64,000 nucleotides of DNA from a virus. This document shows, piece after piece, positions 16,801 through 24,964 of the stretch. Location of the stretch: positions 1-64,000 of the IMG/VR virus record IMGVR_UViG_3300044641_004147. One strand, 5' to 3'. The position numbers and the translations under genes were made by a program. Below the pieces are notes generated by a model. That model was not told the origin of the DNA, searched no databases, and saw only the letters and a list, made by a program, of their open reading frames with translations. Position 1 is the first letter of the stretch. Each line of letters starts with the position of its first letter.

Positions 16801-19130
16801 TTACAAATGGTGATAAATTAGCACTGGCAAGAAACATAGTATCATACTTTGATTCAAATGTAACTATTGTTCAACATTTACCAACTGGCGACGATGATGG
16901 CACGGCGGACGTAGTAATTGGTCATTGGGGATTAGTTAATAGAGATATTGACAGTATTACTGGGCCAGAGCCGCAGGGCAGTGCAACTACCAATAATGGC
17001 AGTGTTGGAATTTTTGATGTTAATAAAAATATAAAAGTTATTGATTCAGCAGCAGAGCTGTCAAGGCCTACACAGAGAACTGTACACAGTATCAAAGAAA
17101 AATTAGAACTGGAGCAAGTGGTATCTGGGTTGGCCAATAACACCGAGCTTGACACAGCATTTTTAGTAAATGTTCCAGCATCAAAAGAAAATGTAGATTA
17201 CATTCATATTTTGTCAACACCGCGTAGCGACATTAAACTAACTATGCCTAATAGCATTGATCAAAATTCAATGAGTTCAGATTACTATCAGCCTCGGATC
17301 TCTAAAATTAAGGCATCCACTGAGAGCAAAGATATTGGGTCACAACGAAGAATAAATGCGCCAACTATTAAATTTGACAAGTATCTGTACAGAGTAGAAC
17401 CTGGTTACAAACAGCAGTTTAATGCATCAAAAGAGATCAAAGAGTTAGGTTATACTGCTAGTTTTTTTGAAACAGGACAAATTGATATACCAGCTAGCAC
17501 AGTTCGTTTACAAGGAACGGGTACACAATTTAAAATTCAAAGTTATGCAGAGCGGTTAACATATAATTTTAGATTAGCACTAACATATTTAAATGTTAGA
17601 GATCTTCCTAAATTTTTAGTATTCATTGACTTGATTGGTAAAAATAATAAAATAGACGAACCAGTTATGGCTGGTCCTGCAATATCAGTTCGCAACGAAG
17701 ATAATGTAGAGATAATCTCTGCGTCTACAGTAGACCGGCCAAGTGAGGAAATCTTACCTGACACAAAAGCAGCAACAGTAGAAATTCAGACTGATAAAAA
17801 TATATTTCAGAACAAAACTTACACTGCCACAGTAGATGAAAGCAGTAAATTTTTATCAAACATGTCATTGGCCAGCTCTTCCGGAGCACCAATATTCATG
17901 ACAGATTATTTGTCAGTGGGTAGAACAGAAATTAATAATTGGGTCGACAAAGACACAAGTTGGCAAACCAATGCGTTTTTTATTAACCCTGTTGCTGGAA
18001 TGTCTGCAGACAATAATGAAGTGCAGTACTATCTCGTTGACGATATTATTGCCAGTAAATTTGGAATTGAATTCTTTGATGGAGTTACCGGACAGACTCA
18101 AAAAAGTGATAACTCCTATACAGAAATAGACCCTTCCTTGCCCAACACAGAGACACCCAGTGGTACTACAGCCAGGAGCGAATTTACAAAATTAGAATTT
18201 CTCAGGTCCAGCTACGATCTAATAGAAATAGTGCCAGACCCACTAGACGCTAATAATTATATAGAAGTTGACATGACACCGCTGGTTGCTCATGCGTCAG
18301 ACACCAAGGCTGAACAAGTTTTTATAAAAATTGATGTCAATGATACGCTGGCCCATTTGCCAATTGATCGTTACAGTAACGGTCTTCCGGCCATGGTTAA
18401 ACCAATAGTGGAAAAATATACCATTGGCGCCGGCAGCAATGTTGAAATGGATTTGGAAAAATTAACAACGCCATTTGTACCAGTTAAATTAACATACGAA
18501 AAGTTTCAACTTACTGAAAGAAAGTTTGATCCGTTTACCTGGACCAAAGATCCTTTACTACATTTGATTTTTGTTAAACCCACAGCCGAGATAGAGCCTT
18601 CAATTCTACCACTGTTTTTAAAGCCTATATACCAGAAAGATAATACCCAACGGGGCGGCACAGTTAAGGCAACTCCAAGCAGAGATGCATTGGAATATAA
18701 AATACAGTCGGGTATGAGTATACAGGTAAGTTCTCAAACTTCTGAGATATACATCAAACCACAGTGGGGTCCGGATGATTATGGAATTGACCCTATAGTA
18801 GTTTATAGACTAGAACACGAACAACAAAAAATAATATCTCCGCTGGTAAAAACAGTTATGGAAAGAAATAGGCCCGAGTTTTATTTTACAGCTATTACCT
18901 TACCAGAAATAGATCGCGGTATAGTCTGGGACAACGATGTCAGTGTGGAATACGGTGCTTTTGCCACAGAAAACGATGCGTACCTAGCAGCCAGCAGTTA
19001 TACAAGTTTTAGACCGCAGTTGATATTAGATACTAATTTGTGGACTTATCGAGTGCTACTCGAAACTGGATTAGTTTGCCCATTACCGTCAGGAAGATAT
19101 GCAATAGCATGGTTGATCAGAGGCGGTTAA
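13893..19130 (+). CDS. Very large structural protein with a propeller-like segment
   Basis: 1745 aa, the longest uninterrupted frame of the window. Residues ~237-425 contain successive four-strand-like units of the form 'GxVYIPEGxGGxLKVYNPATNSF' and 'GKMYVAGHDSERVLVFDSAL', which read as blades of an NHL/YVTN-type beta-propeller. The remainder is beta-rich with many Thr/Ser/Asn and no collagen or polyglycine tract. The C-terminal third (after ~1000) is more charged and lacks recognisable repeats. The ATG at 13893 has a GTGGAG site. A tail or baseplate-linked adhesin or hub component is possible, but no family can be named. Confidence 0.7.
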   Translation: MFSSISKATPQTQRSTGFIASRAMTIVPITPFTITVNGVAPPNPNSVSVSAGAIVSASIITPDDWLWHQFYHYEIDGVPSSFAVVNKSNYTISVKPEDAIKRWYMYEPATHTGTYKSVGGTNYPINFGTNYELIPANFHIVLNPLDNGVYFFDINGVQVSKVNLPADPLDYVKIPDRQSVVVLVRGGEAYEIYLNNTTFGIAPFYARLNYSEFTDNAFVFQLPGEDLITYLRRARVKTAIPPATCITYDGMFLFAGGNGSVWVVDPYADFSLVNEFEIDEFVMNITTLPNNSGVVFVTQSQKVYKMDYAGNFTELYQGTALWQPALFNGKVYIPEGQGGLLKVYNPATNSFEADILLDDFSPSYITVDSGKMYVAGHDSERVLVFDSALNITEKTFPDKVTLVSALNGTLVASHWMKSFKVLNLGDLRRIVAVEFLKRQGPVSHIGTSAVTVKTLGNDEVYARTPDGAWLWINGQRAYTEDVRGSLLADGDIISINRACRVAGLQRTNCIIGDVVYDYDVEAVAQTYFPRHIDLPIQPPGEFGIHTRTITLPRAFTPCLMSIEYGVVKVNGAYYYGDTNVTAGDIVSIEMETANNSILPVFTVGARQFVVPVSTNPTYTPLVYAQTNTAPATSITEEIIFTEFESLFDYIVPGYYTATIKKNIVDITGNYFQQFGAGDKLSVIYTTSPKLYDVTDIYILGPVNYKFTAQNTLGNPLNFLDYGNLQYPYTRLLDPYALSTSSSFLSSWYGNVVQYSTPMIQYITGNLTIAGLTTPSAGYQVFDVTSTTLYQGIESTPDNSSFTSNSDVPSDTPIIVFNRGTIFTITPDGWRNYFRSATSNSKINLFNVYRLMFYAYQSIIQPPEESLNVEYSTDGFTWILMVAFPPGTPYNQWTRKMFIVPIGAKLQSGVYIRLSQIARAASPPSGEFDIWAFTSIVAESLDGVFANISITGGDSYFVLDGEIQSSTTLSVTNGDKLALARNIVSYFDSNVTIVQHLPTGDDDGTADVVIGHWGLVNRDIDSITGPEPQGSATTNNGSVGIFDVNKNIKVIDSAAELSRPTQRTVHSIKEKLELEQVVSGLANNTELDTAFLVNVPASKENVDYIHILSTPRSDIKLTMPNSIDQNSMSSDYYQPRISKIKASTESKDIGSQRRINAPTIKFDKYLYRVEPGYKQQFNASKEIKELGYTASFFETGQIDIPASTVRLQGTGTQFKIQSYAERLTYNFRLALTYLNVRDLPKFLVFIDLIGKNNKIDEPVMAGPAISVRNEDNVEIISASTVDRPSEEILPDTKAATVEIQTDKNIFQNKTYTATVDESSKFLSNMSLASSSGAPIFMTDYLSVGRTEINNWVDKDTSWQTNAFFINPVAGMSADNNEVQYYLVDDIIASKFGIEFFDGVTGQTQKSDNSYTEIDPSLPNTETPSGTTARSEFTKLEFLRSSYDLIEIVPDPLDANNYIEVDMTPLVAHASDTKAEQVFIKIDVNDTLAHLPIDRYSNGLPAMVKPIVEKYTIGAGSNVEMDLEKLTTPFVPVKLTYEKFQLTERKFDPFTWTKDPLLHLIFVKPTAEIEPSILPLFLKPIYQKDNTQRGGTVKATPSRDALEYKIQSGMSIQVSSQTSEIYIKPQWGPDDYGIDPIVVYRLEHEQQKIISPLVKTVMERNRPEFYFTAITLPEIDRGIVWDNDVSVEYGAFATENDAYLAASSYTSFRPQLILDTNLWTYRVLLETGLVCPLPSGRYAIAWLIRGG

Positions 19131-19131
19131 A

Positions 19132-20004
19132 ATGATAAAGATACCAAACTACAATGTTATAGTGCCCAATATACCAGATCTTCGATTAATAACAAAAAGA
19201 AGAACAGATTTAACTGGGGAACGCGGAGAATTATCATTTAATTACACCGCAAGTGGAACAACTTTTTTCAGATTGCCCTGGGTGCCTACGGCCACAGAAT
19301 GGGTAGAAATTTATATTGACGGAATACGACTAATTAATCCCAGAGTGACCAGCGCCGTTGGCGGCAGTCAATTTGAAGTTTTTAACATAGTTGACAGCAC
19401 AGGTGTACTGTTTAATACTCCCATCAGCGGTGAACTTACAGTAATCTGTGATACCAAAGCCACGCCCTGGTATGGAGCACTGAAAATTGATCCAAGAAAT
19501 GTGCAGGCCATTGACCAATATAAAAATTTGCATGATTTTAACTTTTATAGTTGGCCAGTGGTAGGTGGATCAATTAACGGGCTAAACTATAGAGTCTACT
19601 ATGACCCGGGACCAATATTTGAACCCAACAGTTATGTAATTGTCACAGGTTGTAAGCCTTCAAAATTTAACGGTAATTTTCAAGTAATTGCCAGTACAGC
19701 CGACACTGTGGTATTCAGAGGAAATGTAGTTTCACAGGCCGGTACCGGTATGGATGCCCCTGGCAAAATCTCAGGATTTGGCAATGGCATAATTAAACAA
19801 ACCACCAGCATTGGCCTATATTCTGAACCTGTGATTATCACACAACCCCAACACGGATATGCAAGGTTAACCACTGATAGGCAGGGCATTGCTTATATCC
19901 CAAATATAAATTACATAGGCAATGATGCTTTTAGTTGGGCATTAATTAATCAGCACGGACAAATTGGCGATCCTAAGTGCGTTAATATTAGGGTACGAGC
20001 CTAA
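19132..20004 (+). CDS. Structural protein with C-terminal cadherin/VCBS-like Ig domain
   Basis: 290 aa. The C-terminal ~60 residues (QPQHGYARLTTDRQGIAYIP, then NYIGNDAFSW) follow the consensus of bacterial cadherin-like/VCBS-type Ig domains (HGxxxxxxxGxxxYxPxxxYxGxDxFxW), which are common in surface adhesins. The N-terminal part is beta-rich and contains FRLPWVPTATEWVEIYIDGI, similar to fibre 'xVxVxVDGxRL' segments. Its ATG is 1 nt after the stop of the 1745-aa gene without a clear ribosome binding site, so translation is likely coupled and the two products may work together. Confidence 0.66.
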   Translation: MIKIPNYNVIVPNIPDLRLITKRRTDLTGERGELSFNYTASGTTFFRLPWVPTATEWVEIYIDGIRLINPRVTSAVGGSQFEVFNIVDSTGVLFNTPISGELTVICDTKATPWYGALKIDPRNVQAIDQYKNLHDFNFYSWPVVGGSINGLNYRVYYDPGPIFEPNSYVIVTGCKPSKFNGNFQVIASTADTVVFRGNVVSQAGTGMDAPGKISGFGNGIIKQTTSIGLYSEPVIITQPQHGYARLTTDRQGIAYIPNINYIGNDAFSWALINQHGQIGDPKCVNIRVRA

Positions 20005-20033
20005 GCTAAACACCAAACGGGCCCAACGGATTG

Positions 20034-20063
20034 CCTAGCATAAATATACAATAAAGAGCTAGG
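20034..20063 (+). promoter_or_regulatory. Late promoter CATAAATA (20039-20046) in an inverted repeat that covers the ribosome binding site
   Basis: CCTAGC (20034-20039) and GCTAGG (20058-20063) form a perfect 6-bp stem with an 18-nt loop holding the late promoter. The right arm contains most of the AGGA site (20061-20064) for the ATG at 20072. A transcript started from this promoter (about 20052) lacks the left arm, whereas read-through RNA could fold and hide the site. Confidence 0.6.
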
Positions 20064-20071
20064 ATAACCGC

Positions 20072-20431
20072 ATGGCAGCACCGAATTTAATCCAAGTAAC
20101 CTCAGTTTATGGTAGAACCACTAGTACCAGTATAGGTACAGCGGTAACCACTGTGGTTAGTAACCCAACTAGCAGTAACAAATCTTATAAAATTAATTCT
20201 TTGTACATAGCTAATATCGACTCCGCTAGCGAAGTCAAAGTCAGTGTAGACTTTTTTAGATCCGGTACAAGTATTAGAATAGTTGATAGAATGCCCATTG
20301 CCGCAGGCGATAGTTTAGTAGCATTGGGCAGAGATACCAGCATTTATCTCGAGGAAGGCGACAGCCTCAGAGCCTATGCCGATGTGGCAGGCAGAACACA
20401 TTTAGTTTGTAGCTTCGAAATTAACACCTAA
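20072..20431 (+). CDS. Small beta-rich structural protein, family member 2
   Basis: 119 aa. It shares the layout of the proteins at 8723, 28333 and 34235: a hydrophobic strand with an Asn (KINSLYIANIDSASE), a strand with RSGTS, then IYLEEGDSLRAYADVAGRTH, the 'L.L..GD.L.A.A' core. It precedes the 1220-aa fibre gene by 11 nt. It has its own late promoter and a translationally relevant hairpin upstream. It is likely a small virion or assembly partner of the following fibre; no name is known to me. Confidence 0.7.
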   Translation: MAAPNLIQVTSVYGRTTSTSIGTAVTTVVSNPTSSNKSYKINSLYIANIDSASEVKVSVDFFRSGTSIRIVDRMPIAAGDSLVALGRDTSIYLEEGDSLRAYADVAGRTHLVCSFEINT

Positions 20432-20442
20432 GCTAGTACAGT

Positions 20443-23400
20443 ATGACTATTAAGTACCTAAAATCTACCGCCGGATCCAGTGCAATTAATGTTGGCACAA
20501 TCAGCGGGCTGATTGGTAATATAACCACTTTTTACAAAGCAATAACCATAGCCAACAGTACTGTTACTTCTAGCAGTACTACTGGAGCATTGGTAGTTCA
20601 GGGCGGCGTTGGAATTGGTGGCAGTTTAAGTATTGCCGGTGGTGCAGTTGTAAACGGTACACTTCGTGCATTTAGTGCCAATTTTACCACTAACGCAGTT
20701 ATCGCTGGTACACTAACCAGCACAAATATAAACAACAGTGGCCTAATTACCAGCAGTAGCGGTAACATTGGCATTATCAATTCTACAACAGTTACAGCCA
20801 CCGGACAAGGAACTTTTGGTAGTTTACAAGTTAGTGGATTGGTCAATGCAGGACAAGTTACTGCCAGTTCTGGAACCATATCTACATTTACTGCCACTAG
20901 TATTGGCACTGGTTCATTAAGTGCATCGGGAACAATAGCTGCCGCAACCGTGAGTGCGGAAAATATACAACCCAGGACCGGTCTACAGATTAACTTTGGC
21001 AATGCGGATAAAGTTAGAATTACTGGTGGATCCAACGGGCAAGTTCTTGGCACAGATGGTAATGGTAACTTAACCTGGATCGACGGTCCAGGACAATTAA
21101 ATGTAGGCACAGGGTTAGTTCGCGTTGGCAACACTATTAGTCTTGCTGGCACAGGATTCGCACCCGGAGTATACAACCAAGTCACTGTAGACAACTATGG
21201 TAGAGTGGTAAATGGTTTGTCTGTGACAGAAACATTAGATTCTGTTGTTACCAGAGGATCTTCTACTAATCAAATAATTAGTCTGACCAATACTACTGAC
21301 AGTAATAGTGTAGTATCAGGCGCATTGATAATCACTGGTGGCCTAGGTGTTGCCAAAACTATTACAGCAAATCAGTTAGTAAGTAAAACTAGCATTACAG
21401 CTGAACAGACATTATTTGCACAAGACATTTCTCAGTTTGCCAAGACGGCATTTTTCAATGGCGTAGATAACGGCACCGTACCAATTAAGATCAAAGCTGG
21501 AAGTTTAATTCCTGGGGCTGGGTCTGGCAGTGTTGAATTCGACGGCGACTATCTGTATATTACTACCAGTGCCGGTAGACAAATTTTAGCAGCCAGAGAC
21601 ATTAATGCACCTTCTAGTCCAGTGGCTGCAACCAAGGCAGTGGCCACAAGAAATATTAATATCAGTGCAGCCACTCAAACAGTGGTCAGTGGTATTGATG
21701 TAGTAGACTGTTGGGATGATGTAACTTTATCGGCATTTGATAGAGTTTTACTAACACAGCAAACTAATCCATCAGAAAACGGTGTTTGGGTATTCCAAGG
21801 CGAAGGACAACCGCTACAGCGTGCCTTAGACTTTAACGCACTAACAGGCATATACAACGGTACAATTATATTTGTATCCAAAGGTACAGCCAACGCTGGA
21901 TCATATTTTAAGATTGACACCGACAATCCAATTGCAGTTGGCACAGATAGTATCAGCATAGTTCAGCTATTCAATAAAAACAATATCTCTATAGCCAACT
22001 TTCCAAAAGACACTACTGGTGGATTGATTGCTAGAACAGAGTATGGTGTATCTGCTCTAAGAAGCTTAACATCTGCTACTACTTGGATAACTGTTGTCAA
22101 CGCCGACGGTAAATTAGGTAATCCTACTATCAGTGCTGGCACAGTACCAGTTACCAGTGGTGGTACAGGACGCACCAATATTATTGGATGGATGCGCGGC
22201 ACTGGCACTAGTATTGTAAGTAGCCAAACTATTCCATTGGCAAACATTGCCGGCGCCGGCACAATGGCCAGTCAGAATGCCAATGCTGTCAGCATCACTG
22301 GCGGCAACATTTCGGTAACTAATGTAACAGCGTCTACAATCACTGCTACTTCTGATTTAACAGTTGGTTCGGCTACAGTATCTGGCGCAGTTGCAGCCAA
22401 CACACTGACTGCCAATGCAGCTACAATTGGCAATTTAACAGTCAGTGGCCCGATAAACATTCCAAATTTATTTGGAAATTCGTTGGCACTTGGAGCCAAT
22501 ACCACTGGTAGCTTGAGTACCGCGGCGGTGAGTGTTTCTACTACACAAACGGTAACAGATACTATTGCATTAATGAATGTGGTCTTAGGAAAACTAGTAC
22601 CTCCACCACCACCAACATTCCCTAACAGTCAAAGTTTAAGCGTCAGTTCTTTGACCACTGCTAGGATGACTAATTTTACTCAAACTGATAACACAGCTAC
22701 ACAGGGTCGTAGTGTTGCCGGTGGAACTACAGTAGCATCTATTAGAAGGTCCGGCAGTTATCAAACTAATAATATCACTGGCAGTGGCCCAGGTGACACC
22801 GGAACGGTAACAGTATTCAAGAACGGCACTGCCACTGGATCTAAGGCAATGGTCGGCGGCGAGAACGGAACTTTTAGTGATTTGGTTATTTTTAACAACC
22901 AGGATTACAGTATTGTTAATCCTGCGGTGTCTGCAAACTTTTGGTATAGCTTTGATGCACGAGCTGCTGGTTCTGTGTCGGCTGGCTGGAATGAAGTTAG
23001 AATAGCACATACCGCATCGACTACAACTAACACAGTATATTGGTATTACGACTCAAGCAGCCCTGGTACACCACAATTTACCAACACAATGATCACAGAA
23101 GATGTGGCATCATTGTCCTATAGCAGTACTGTACCACATTATACTTCTAACAGTAGATTTGATATTAGTTTTGATATTAACAAACTCAGTGGCGATACCT
23201 ATCCTACAACCAACGATTTTGTATCTGGCACAGCAGGTGGAGCGTTTAATACTCCGGCAACATTGTCTTACTCTGCTGCCGGCGTTACCACACCACTGGC
23301 TAGAAATTTGTATGCCAGTTCCGGCAGTGTAAACTTAACAACCACAGCAAATATTCGTTCTGGATTTGGATCAAGCAGTTTAGGTCCAAGTCTTACTGTA

Positions 23401-24105
23401 GATAACAGCTATGCCACAGGGTCGCACACATTTGCACCTGGCGTAACAATACTTTATAAAACTGGCACCGGAACACAAATTGAAGAAACCAGTATTCCTG
23501 TAAACAGTGTAGGTGCTGGTTCTGGCAATGGGTACAGAATTGCAAATCCAGGTAGCAGTGACACTCCTGCTTACACTGCCAATGCTACGGCATTTGACAG
23601 CCAATTATCTGTGCTAAACAGCTATGATGCCACAGTAGTTGGCGCAGTGGTAAAACATGATCAAACAAATTACAGCACTGGCTATTTGCCAATAGGTCCT
23701 AATCTAAGCACAGGGCGCAATGGCTCACAGTATTTTACTTTTAAGTTTGTGCGTAGTGTGGTTAGTAAGTTTGACATTAAGTACACCGGTACAATTTCTG
23801 GATTGTATGTAGCACTACCGGGTAGTACTATAGATACAACATCTACACTAAATGGCTGGGTTGACGCGGGCATTGCTTATAATGGTGCTGGCGTACCGGG
23901 TGCTGGTGCCGGTGGTAACGGCAGCAACGGCGCGGCCATTGGCGGTGTGGCAGCAGTTAATTCTGCACAGACCAACCGTCGTGTAACAGTTACTTTTGGT
24001 ACAGTCAGCAGTAGTGCCACTGCAACCAACGAAATTTATGTACGAGTCAGACTCAGTGCAGGACAGAGTTTAACCGCACTAAGCATAGAAACAGCATCGA
24101 ATTAA
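20443..24105 (+). CDS. Large tail fibre-like protein
   Basis: 1220 aa. Residues ~43-60 are TSSSTTGALVVQGGVGIGG, the STTGALxVxGGxGxxG module shared with many genes in this array; a second copy is near residue 290. Residues ~402-466 match the widespread fibre segment 'TQTVxxGIxVxxxDRVLLxxQTxPxENGVW'. Around residue 565 is GTVPVTSGGTGRTN, the 'PVxxGGTGxT' motif typical of phage fibres. A run PPPPPTFP near residue 720 separates this shaft from a C-terminal half of about 500 aa with unique Ser/Thr-rich beta sequence, a candidate receptor-binding part. Confidence 0.82.
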   Translation: MTIKYLKSTAGSSAINVGTISGLIGNITTFYKAITIANSTVTSSSTTGALVVQGGVGIGGSLSIAGGAVVNGTLRAFSANFTTNAVIAGTLTSTNINNSGLITSSSGNIGIINSTTVTATGQGTFGSLQVSGLVNAGQVTASSGTISTFTATSIGTGSLSASGTIAAATVSAENIQPRTGLQINFGNADKVRITGGSNGQVLGTDGNGNLTWIDGPGQLNVGTGLVRVGNTISLAGTGFAPGVYNQVTVDNYGRVVNGLSVTETLDSVVTRGSSTNQIISLTNTTDSNSVVSGALIITGGLGVAKTITANQLVSKTSITAEQTLFAQDISQFAKTAFFNGVDNGTVPIKIKAGSLIPGAGSGSVEFDGDYLYITTSAGRQILAARDINAPSSPVAATKAVATRNINISAATQTVVSGIDVVDCWDDVTLSAFDRVLLTQQTNPSENGVWVFQGEGQPLQRALDFNALTGIYNGTIIFVSKGTANAGSYFKIDTDNPIAVGTDSISIVQLFNKNNISIANFPKDTTGGLIARTEYGVSALRSLTSATTWITVVNADGKLGNPTISAGTVPVTSGGTGRTNIIGWMRGTGTSIVSSQTIPLANIAGAGTMASQNANAVSITGGNISVTNVTASTITATSDLTVGSATVSGAVAANTLTANAATIGNLTVSGPINIPNLFGNSLALGANTTGSLSTAAVSVSTTQTVTDTIALMNVVLGKLVPPPPPTFPNSQSLSVSSLTTARMTNFTQTDNTATQGRSVAGGTTVASIRRSGSYQTNNITGSGPGDTGTVTVFKNGTATGSKAMVGGENGTFSDLVIFNNQDYSIVNPAVSANFWYSFDARAAGSVSAGWNEVRIAHTASTTTNTVYWYYDSSSPGTPQFTNTMITEDVASLSYSSTVPHYTSNSRFDISFDINKLSGDTYPTTNDFVSGTAGGAFNTPATLSYSAAGVTTPLARNLYASSGSVNLTTTANIRSGFGSSSLGPSLTVDNSYATGSHTFAPGVTILYKTGTGTQIEETSIPVNSVGAGSGNGYRIANPGSSDTPAYTANATAFDSQLSVLNSYDATVVGAVVKHDQTNYSTGYLPIGPNLSTGRNGSQYFTFKFVRSVVSKFDIKYTGTISGLYVALPGSTIDTTSTLNGWVDAGIAYNGAGVPGAGAGGNGSNGAAIGGVAAVNSAQTNRRVTVTFGTVSSSATATNEIYVRVRLSAGQSLTALSIETASN

Positions 24106-24106
24106 T

Positions 24107-24946
24107 ATGGCAATATCTGAACAACAAAAAGTCGACCTGCTGCTCAAGAAACTGAGTTTTGGTGTATCCAAGACAGATACAGCCACGGTTAAAAGCGCCA
24201 GTAACGAAAGCATTCCTAGCCCTTTACTAGTCCGCGGCGACTTAATTTGGGTCAAAGCTGGGGATATTACACAAACACCGCCACTGGGCAACACTGAAAT
24301 TATACAGGTAAAGATAGGTAGTAGCAGTGCAGAATTCAGTCCTGATATAACTAGTACTACAAATCGTACCTGGTTGGCTAATTTAACTGATTGGATTCCT
24401 CCTGAATTTGGATCAGGATATCAGGTGCGTGTGTGGACTGCACCTGCCGGAACAGCTAATCCTACATCCAGTGGCACAAGATTATATCCTGATGGCTCTG
24501 GCAACAACGATAGTTGGTATTTTGATTACCAAGCAGGAGTACTAAATTTCCCAGACACTAACATTCCTGCCAGCGTAACAGGAAATCGTGTTTTTATCGA
24601 GGGTTATAGGTACATTGGCCTAAAAGGGTTTGATGCTGGTTCAAGTCAGGGGTTTGTTAGCAAAGGCCCAGACCCGAGTAATTGGGACACAAACACCATA
24701 TTTGGGCTGTATAATGTAAATAGAGTAAGCTGGTCGGGAACGGTTGGAACACCAACGGAAGCTAACACAGTTGGTCTTTTAACCGTTTATGTTAGTGAAA
24801 ATACAGTAGTACAAAAGTACCAACCAAATGATACAACTAGTCTGTACGGAGCTGAGTACGTGAGAATTAAAGCAATTGCTGGCGCTTGGTCGTCATGGTC
24901 TCGCGTAGTAGCAGATGCAAGTTTAGTTGATGGCGGAACATTTTAA
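24107..24946 (+). CDS. Virion structural protein of a T4-like phage family
   Basis: 279 aa. The N-terminus MAISEQQKVDLLLKKLSFGV, NESIPSPLLVRGDLIWVKAG and the segment TDWIPPEFGSGYQVRVW with SGNNDSWYFDYQAGVLNFPD look like a structural protein recurrent in T4-like phages of marine bacteria. It ends VDGGTF; the next gene ends IDGGTY, so the two C-termini share a signature. The ATG is 1 nt after the fibre stop (TAATATG) with no ribosome binding site. It is probably a fibre-attachment or tail-periphery protein translated by coupling. Confidence 0.75.
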   Translation: MAISEQQKVDLLLKKLSFGVSKTDTATVKSASNESIPSPLLVRGDLIWVKAGDITQTPPLGNTEIIQVKIGSSSAEFSPDITSTTNRTWLANLTDWIPPEFGSGYQVRVWTAPAGTANPTSSGTRLYPDGSGNNDSWYFDYQAGVLNFPDTNIPASVTGNRVFIEGYRYIGLKGFDAGSSQGFVSKGPDPSNWDTNTIFGLYNVNRVSWSGTVGTPTEANTVGLLTVYVSENTVVQKYQPNDTTSLYGAEYVRIKAIAGAWSSWSRVVADASLVDGGTF

Positions 24947-24964
24947 TAAAAATAGGAAAAGAAA

